From Enoplolaimus lenunculus (lineage: Eukaryota; Nematoda; Enoplea; Enoplida; Thoracostomopsidae), in the NCBI GenBank assembly GCA_030248215.1, contig JASANG010002713.1:1-64000 (forward strand): 64,000 bases of DNA. Reading direction: 5' to 3'. Positions within the stretch are counted from its first letter, which is position 1; each line of letters begins with the position of its first letter. This document shows positions 58,108-64,000 of this stretch, one piece after another. The notes below the pieces were generated by a model. That model searched no databases, had not been told where the DNA came from, and worked only from the letters and a program-made list of their open reading frames with translations. The position numbers and the translations under genes are program-made.

Positions 58108-61100
58108 TCAAACGCTTATCGTTCTAAATACATTGAACCCAGATAATGCAGTTGTAGCCATCACGCCGGTTAAATTCGGAAACCATCTCAGCTCTTTAAC
58201 TTCTTTTTGACCCTGGTGTATAAACAATAATTGCGGCGGCACTGCTTGTGGAAGCGCTTCAGACGTTGAGTTATTGCCTCTAAAATTTATAATAAAACTA
58301 CACATGTAAAATGTCACCGCCACGCTAAAGACAAAAACATTCTTCAAGCAAAAACCGTCCTCAGCAAACATTGGAAGATGTCAAAAAAGTTACCGCCAAA
58401 AGCGTAAAAATTATTTAACAGTACAAGTCCACCCGAACTATGCGTAATACAAAATTACTTTTCAGCTCAATATTACTTTAGCTAGTTTAAACGTTTCCGA
58501 GAAACTCCTAAAGATGCATAACAGTCATAGTTGTTGGAAAAACTGTATGTAAAACCGACTAACAAAATGTGCAGGTGCAGAATACATCATAGCGATCGCA
58601 GATTTCTGAGACACCATCAACTAAACATACAGACATACTCATTAGCTGCTGCTTGTTCTATTTCAGCCTCGACATCTGGTTCAACCGAAAGGTCCCAAAT
58701 TGTAACCTGGTCATCCTCTGCCGCCGCTGCAAACACCGTACAATCGTGCGGACACCACTGAACTGATGTAATAGGCTTTGTGTGGTGCTTGAAACGAGCT
58801 ACTGAAGTTCCAGACTAAAATAAAAAATAACCGCATTAAAAACAGTAAAATGACAAAAATACATTTCATTTGTAAAAACTACTTATACCTACTTTCCGTT
58901 TGAAACATCCACTGATCATTATTTGCAAGCGACTTTAACATCTATTATTAAGGCCATAGAGACTTGCCTGGTATCAAGCTAGTCCTAACGTAACAGAAAA
59001 ACCATTGTTCAACAACAATAAGAGTGTAACCGAGCAGGGCTTTGTCACTCAAAACCTCGTGTGATTTTTGCCCAGTTTTTTTAAATATATTTCGAAATGA
59101 AATCCAAGAAACACACTCATGAATTTTAATTACAGAATGTATCCACTCCGTTTAAAAATCCTAGTTACGACGCCTCTGTTCAAAATCTTCTCAAAATCGA
59201 TACCTGTATCATTCGGAGATCCCAAATTTTGAGCACTGCATCATCGCCACCGCTTAACAAAAATGAATCTGACCGATTCCATGAAATCACGTTAACGTCA
59301 CTTTCATGCGCATTTGACACCGCTGCAGCACAAGCATCGGCGGGCGAAGATCTTGCATCCCATATTCTAATTGATTTGTCGGACGAACATGACGCGAAAA
59401 CCTAAAAATTCCAAACACAAATATATACCAACCAATAACTGACAACAGTTTCAATACAGAGTTTAAATACAAGCCGACGCTTCTGAGACATCCAAAAATT
59501 ACGCATCGGTTCTCTAGCTGTGATAAAATGTATGTACCATTTGTAGCTAGTTTACTACAAAAATCAAATACCGAAAACACCAAAAATTGTTCATTTAAAA
59601 ATCACTCAATTTTGGCTGGTATTCTCAAATGTGTGTAGCATCTATATTACTAGCTAGCGATAGGTTTAAAACTGACAAACTCCTTCAATTTGCATCTCAG
59701 ATTACTGCAGAAGTATGGCAAATCAAGCACGAAAAATGCGCTTATTTTCGAACCTCGCTATTCACTAGTTCTAAAGCTACACCACTTATCACCAATTGGT
59801 GATAGGTGTTACATGGATTTGTGAATACGTGCCCTTACTTCAGCTTCTGTAGGCGACCACTGAATATCCTCGACAGATCCTTTGTGCTTGTTATATGGTC
59901 TCTGGTCAACGTTCCAAGAAACACCACTGTCAGCCATTCGCCAAACGTGGATATACTTACGGCAATCACCTGTTGCGAGCCGTCCTATAAACAGATAACA
60001 AACCAAGTTAGCCTCAAATATCCGATGAAAGTGTGCTTAATTTTATAAACGATTGTTTTAGGGTGTAACAGTTTTGAATCTTGCGTAATATCTCGATAGG
60101 CCTTAATCAAACTAAATCGAGTATTGGGCCGCTGCTATGAAGGTTGAAATTCATCTCCAATAAGTTTAAAACTGCGAAGACCAAAAGCCGGCGAATATCT
60201 TCAAATGTTGTTCTGCGGATAAGCGCAGGGGATTATTACCATTTCCTTTTCAAAAAAGATAATGGAAATGAAATGTGTGTTGAATTTGCCAAAGCTGCAC
60301 AACATGACGTAATAAACCCATGTCTAACAAAATTCCGAAGAACATTATGATAAAAGAAAATAAAAATAAAATTAAACTGTTTCAATAATCTACCAGGAGT
60401 CAGCGAAGACCAGTCCATTGCGAATCCTTCCCGCTGGTGACCAGCAAACGTAAACAATGTTTTCTCACTCTCAAGTGTTTCAGTTTTATTGGTTGCATTA
60501 TCACGCTTCGAATCAATATTGCTTAACGCGTTGGCTAAACTCCAAATATGTACTTTTCCAGTGTCGTTCCATGTTGAACACAACGTTTGTCCTCCAATAT
60601 TTGCAGCCTAAATATGACAACACTCTATCTAATAAGCGAGATAAAATCGCCCAAACTGAACTGATATAAAAACAACGATAAACATACTATTCTCCAATCA
60701 AACGTTATCAGTGACCCACTAGTAGGGATGTAATTTTTTAACATTTTTTACCAAAAAAGCAAGTCTTAACTTTAACTATACAGGCATTCCGCACCCAACT
60801 AAAATTATGTATGTTCACTTGTCGCCATTTCAAAAACATTGCAAAACAATACGCCAATTATTGTCCAAGTCACAGAAAACTTGCAATACTCAATTAATTA
60901 CGGTTGTAATTTCGGGAAACCTGGTAGAGCACTAGATCCGCTCATCTTTGGTGCTAAATTAAATAAGAATCGCTCAACTAAACTTATACAACGACCCTAT
61001 TAATATGGCAACAGTATCATTCAAGCATATTCCTAAGCCTCTAGCGTAAGAATAAGTCCAAAGTTAAACGAGGTAAAAAAATTAGTCCAAAGGATAAACC

Positions 61101-61339
61101 TACACTACCGCACTCCTGTGGGAGAACGGGACGCCCCTAAAGGTAACACGGGTAAAACATTTTTCAATTATTGCTCACCCTGATACGATTAACACCACCG
61201 TGATGTGAAAACTGAGCAGCGACAAACGTTGGCTTTCGTTTTAATTTCTCACCAGATGGTTTGCCATCTTCTGTATCAGCGTTATTAAAGAAATCCTCGT
61301 CATCACTAAACTCATCGCTGTCGGAGTCAGTTTCGCTAT
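58108..61339 (-). CDS. GRWD1: GRWD1, glutamate-rich WD-repeat protein 1, C-terminal six exons
   Basis: WD40 beta-propeller chaperone of nascent ribosomal protein L3 (yeast Rrb1), nuclear/nucleolar, also reported to bind histones and Cdt1. Exons on the minus strand: 61339-61179, 60607-60394, 59984-59839, 59401-59204, 58814-58639, 58279-58108. Phases match and give about 355 residues. First is an acidic stretch ([17 protein letters not shown]) and [11 protein letters not shown] blades follow: [76 protein letters not shown] and [20 protein letters not shown]. The end is LFIHQG, KELRWFP and [17 protein letters not shown], almost identical to vertebrate GRWD1. The first 130 or so residues are not in the window. 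The next upstream exon must lie beyond the LINE that starts about 100 bases upstream of the 61339 acceptor. Confidence 0.95.
58815..59203 (-). other. GRWD1 intron
   Basis: GT-AG, phase 0, between the SGGDDAV blade and the FKHHTKP blade. No repeat recognised. Confidence 0.8.
59402..59838 (-). other. GRWD1 intron
   Basis: GT-AG, phase 0. No repeat recognised; an open minus frame inside is not homologous to the protein. Confidence 0.8.
59985..60393 (-). other. GRWD1 intron
   Basis: GT-AG, phase 1 (CCTG|gtagat to ctgtttatag). No feature inside. Confidence 0.8.
60608..61178 (-). other. GRWD1 intron with MITE remnant
   Basis: GT-AG, phase 0. 60998-61155 has aacagtatcattcaagcata, ttcctaagcctctagcgtaa and a cccctaaaggtaacacggg end: a worn TTAGGC-core MITE. 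Confidence 0.7.
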
Positions 61340-61440
61340 CTAAAAAGCTGAATAATACACCAGAAGGATAAATATTAGATTACATTTTTATATAAGCGTA
61401 CAAGGTGTAAGACAATACCGGATTTTAAAACTCGAACCAT

Positions 61441-64000
61441 ATGTCTGGCGCCGTCATCAAGACGTCTCAAACCTCGGTACAATGCAATACATGCCATCAA
61501 TGGTGCCATCTGTCCAGATGCTCTAGTCTACGCTACGCCCGTGATTACAACCGCGCTTATATCGGACCGTGCTGTCGAACTCCAAGTACACCTGCCCCGG
61601 TACCACCTGCTCGACAACAATCCGCAACAAGCACCGACTTCCGGATCCTGCAGCTCAACGTTAATGGCCTATCAGGCAAGGCAGATGAAATCGCAGCGTT
61701 TATGGTGAAACACGATATCAAGATTGCGGCCCTACAGGAAACAAAGCTGTCCCCGCGCTCGATGCTCAACTCCATCGGTGATTTCGGGATCGAACGTCTC
61801 GACCGCGCGCACAACAAGGGTGGTGGCCTGTGCTTCCTAGTCCACAAAACCGTGCCATACAGGCAGGTCCAGCTGCCAGATCCTCAAGACGGGTCCCTAG
61901 AACAGCAAGCCATTCGCATCTCGTCGGATAAAACTGAAGTCACGATTGTCAATCTCTACATTCCCCCACGGAGCAGCTGTCCCCCGTCCTACAGATCCAA
62001 CATCGATCACCAGTTGTGCGCAAACGAAGACCGCCTTGTGCTGGGCGATTTCAACGCCCACCATGCAGACTGGCACTAAGACTGCTCCCCCGACCAACGT
62101 GGTGAAGACGTAGCAAACCAAATCAACCAGTCCCCATATTGCATCCTGAACGAAGCGTCGCCAACCCGCATAGCACGCAGCGGCAACTCCTCGCCCGATA
62201 TCTCCATTGCAAGCCCTGCGCTGGCCCCATGCAGTTCCTGGTCAGCCACAACGGCGCTCAGCTCGGACCACGTCCCGCTGACCATCACGCTACACCGCGC
62301 CATCGCGAAGATAACATCCGACGATCGCCAGTACGTCAACTCCAAGAAGCCCAGTGGGACAATTTCACCAACTACATCGAGGACAAAATCGACAACATCG
62401 CAACTCCCACCTCAGCAATCGATGGGAAAAAACCCTGAGGCGCCTCTTCAACCAAGCAGCCCGTAGATTTATCCCGGCAGGCAGAATCAAGGAGGTCCGC
62501 CCCGAATTCCCCGCAGCCGCAGCCGCGTTAGCCGATGAACGCGACGCTTTTAGAGCGGCTGATCCAACCAACCCCCACATTGCCGACCTCTCCAGTGAAG
62601 TCAGACGCATGGTCAACGAACATCGACGCGCACGATGGTTATCCGTCATAAAGGATTGCAACAACCCTGCGGGGAAAAAGCTATGGTCGGTCGTCAAACA
62701 GCTGTCCCACCCCGCCAAGAAGCAAAACAACGTGGTCGTCTCTTTCAACGGCATCCCAACCCCCGATGCGAAGAAGTGCGCTTATGCTTTCAACCGTCAA
62801 TACACCCCCCACCCCAATCGAGTCGTACGGGAGAAACGACGACTCCGCCGTCAACTGCACGACCTGAAAGGGGACCCAGAAGCCGAACCTTTCACCCCAG
62901 AGCAAACCACCGCAGCCATCAAGCTAACCAAGGCATCCAAGGCCATCGGGCCTGATGGAATTTCACCCATCATGCTGAAGCATGCGGGCCCCAAGTGCAT
63001 CAGTTTTCCGACGCACGTGATGAATCTCTCCATCCGCAGCTTTGAAATTCCGAATCTCTGGCGTGTTGGCCGCATCATCCCAATCCCCAAGCCGGGGAAA
63101 CCTGCTCAAGATGGCAAGTCCTATCGGCCAATTTTCTTCCTGTCGCCGGCTGCCAAGCTTCTGGAAAGGCTCCTGTTACCGGTCCTTAAAGCTCACCTCT
63201 GTCTGGCTCCACATCAGCATGGTTTCAGGGAAGGTCACCCGACAGTCACAGCGCTACATCAAATCAACCAACACATCAGCAACGGGTTAAACCAGAAGAA
63301 GCCTTGTTCCCGCTCCATACTAGTGGCCCTGGACCTATCAAAGGCGTTCTACACCGTCTGCCACACCAAGCTCATGCAGGGTATCGCCAATTCAACAGCA
63401 CCGGACCCAATCAAGAAATGGCTGGCCAACTACATCTTCAACCGCCAGACCTTCGTTGACTTCCGCAAAGTAAAATCCCGATGCCGGCGAGTCAAGCAAG
63501 GAGTACCACAAGGCAGCGTGCTCTCACCCCTGCTATTCAACAGTTACATCGCTGACATGCCAACACCCCCAGCAGGTATCAAACTCATCAGCTACGCCGA
63601 CGACTGTACCGTTCTCACCTCAGGTCCAGTTGTTCAACCGTTAATCGAGCCCCTCAACCAGTACCTCACTACCCTGAGCGATTGGATTGGCCACCACAAC
63701 CTGCAGCTGTCAGCCGAAAAGTCAACGGCAACACTCTTCACCACTTTCACAGGTGAAGTAAAAACCAACCTCGGCGTAGAAATAGCAGGCAAGATTATTC
63801 CGACAGTGAAGAACCCGAAGGTGCTGGGTGTGGTGCTCGACAACATGCACACATTCGCGGCACATGCGAAGCACACGAAGGAGAAGTGCTCTGCGAGGAA
63901 CAACGTCTTGAAATGCCTAGCTGGCAGTAGCTGGGGTCATAACAAGGAAGTGTTAACCACGACCTACAAAGCGGTGTCCAGATCTATCATGAACTACGGC
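61441..64000 (+). mobile_element. Jockey-like LINE (endonuclease and reverse transcriptase), runs off the right edge
   Basis: Non-LTR retrotransposon. The 5' part encodes a PHD-like Cys/His segment (CNTCHQWCHLSRC) directly followed by an APE-type endonuclease (LQLNVNGLSGKADEIAAFMV, ALQETKLSPRS, VLGDFNAHHADWH). The reverse transcriptase follows: KASKAIGPDGISPIMLKHAG, LVALDLSKAFYTVCHTKLM, KQGVPQGSVLSPLLF and the catalytic SYADDCTVL near 63590. An in-frame TAA (62077-62079) cuts the endonuclease, and the reading frame changes more than once between 62.3 and 62.5 kb, so this copy is dead. The region is clearly GC-richer than the surrounding DNA. It sits antisense in a GRWD1 intron. I recall closely similar LINEs in Trichinella and arthropods. 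Confidence 0.9.

Noticed and set aside
1-64000. Retrovirus-like, Polinton-like or other capsid-bearing elements
   Set aside because: I found no gag, integrase, envelope, capsid or paired long terminal repeats; the mobile DNA seen is MITEs, SINEs, LINEs and satellites.

Overview
The window is animal nuclear DNA. It is AT-rich and holds spliced genes with GT-AG introns of about 200 to 2,000 bases, no operons, and very many short inverted-repeat transposons (MITEs), SINEs and LINE fragments. Five host genes are supported by translation and splice-phase matching. From left to right they are an amidated RFamide-type neuropeptide precursor (minus strand), TECPR1 (plus, 15 exons), POMGNT2 (plus, 6 exons), KDM8/JMJD5 (minus, one exon) and GRWD1 (minus, 3' six exons only). 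TECPR1, POMGNT2 and an amidated RFamide precursor together point to a metazoan. I cannot name the phylum. Many dispersed repeats carry degenerate TTAGGC tracts, the nematode-type telomere hexamer, but here they form the core of mobile elements, so they do not fix the taxonomy.

Layout: 1-6.5 kb is repeats only. 6.55-7.89 kb is the neuropeptide gene, with 11 copies of PGLMRFamide and one TRFIRFamide. 8-23.1 kb is repeat-rich DNA without a supported gene, ending in a nested composite (19.4-21.9 kb) with satellites and a (GTT)n tract. TECPR1 runs from 23.1 to 36.1 kb, with a CR1-like LINE fragment and several MITEs in its introns. 36.1-40.1 kb is repeats. POMGNT2 is at 40.1-45.0 kb. 45.0-49.8 kb is a pile of nested MITEs and SINEs that ends about 20 bases from the KDM8 stop codon. 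KDM8 is at 49.8-51.4 kb. 51.46-56.33 kb is a large foldback structure: two inverted minisatellite arrays around a spacer that contains an array of covarying hairpins. GRWD1 occupies 58.1-61.3 kb, and a GC-rich Jockey-like LINE lies antisense to it from 61.4 kb past the right edge.

The five genes do not form a pathway. They serve peptide signalling, autophagy and lysosome repair, dystroglycan O-mannose glycan synthesis, 2-oxoglutarate oxygenase chemistry, and ribosome assembly. The points most worth following are the PGLMRFamide precursor, a roughly 110-residue repeat insertion inside KDM8, a POMGNT2 that seems to end in an SDEL-type ER-retention tail instead of the usual FN3 domain, the covarying hairpin array, and the foldback minisatellite element.
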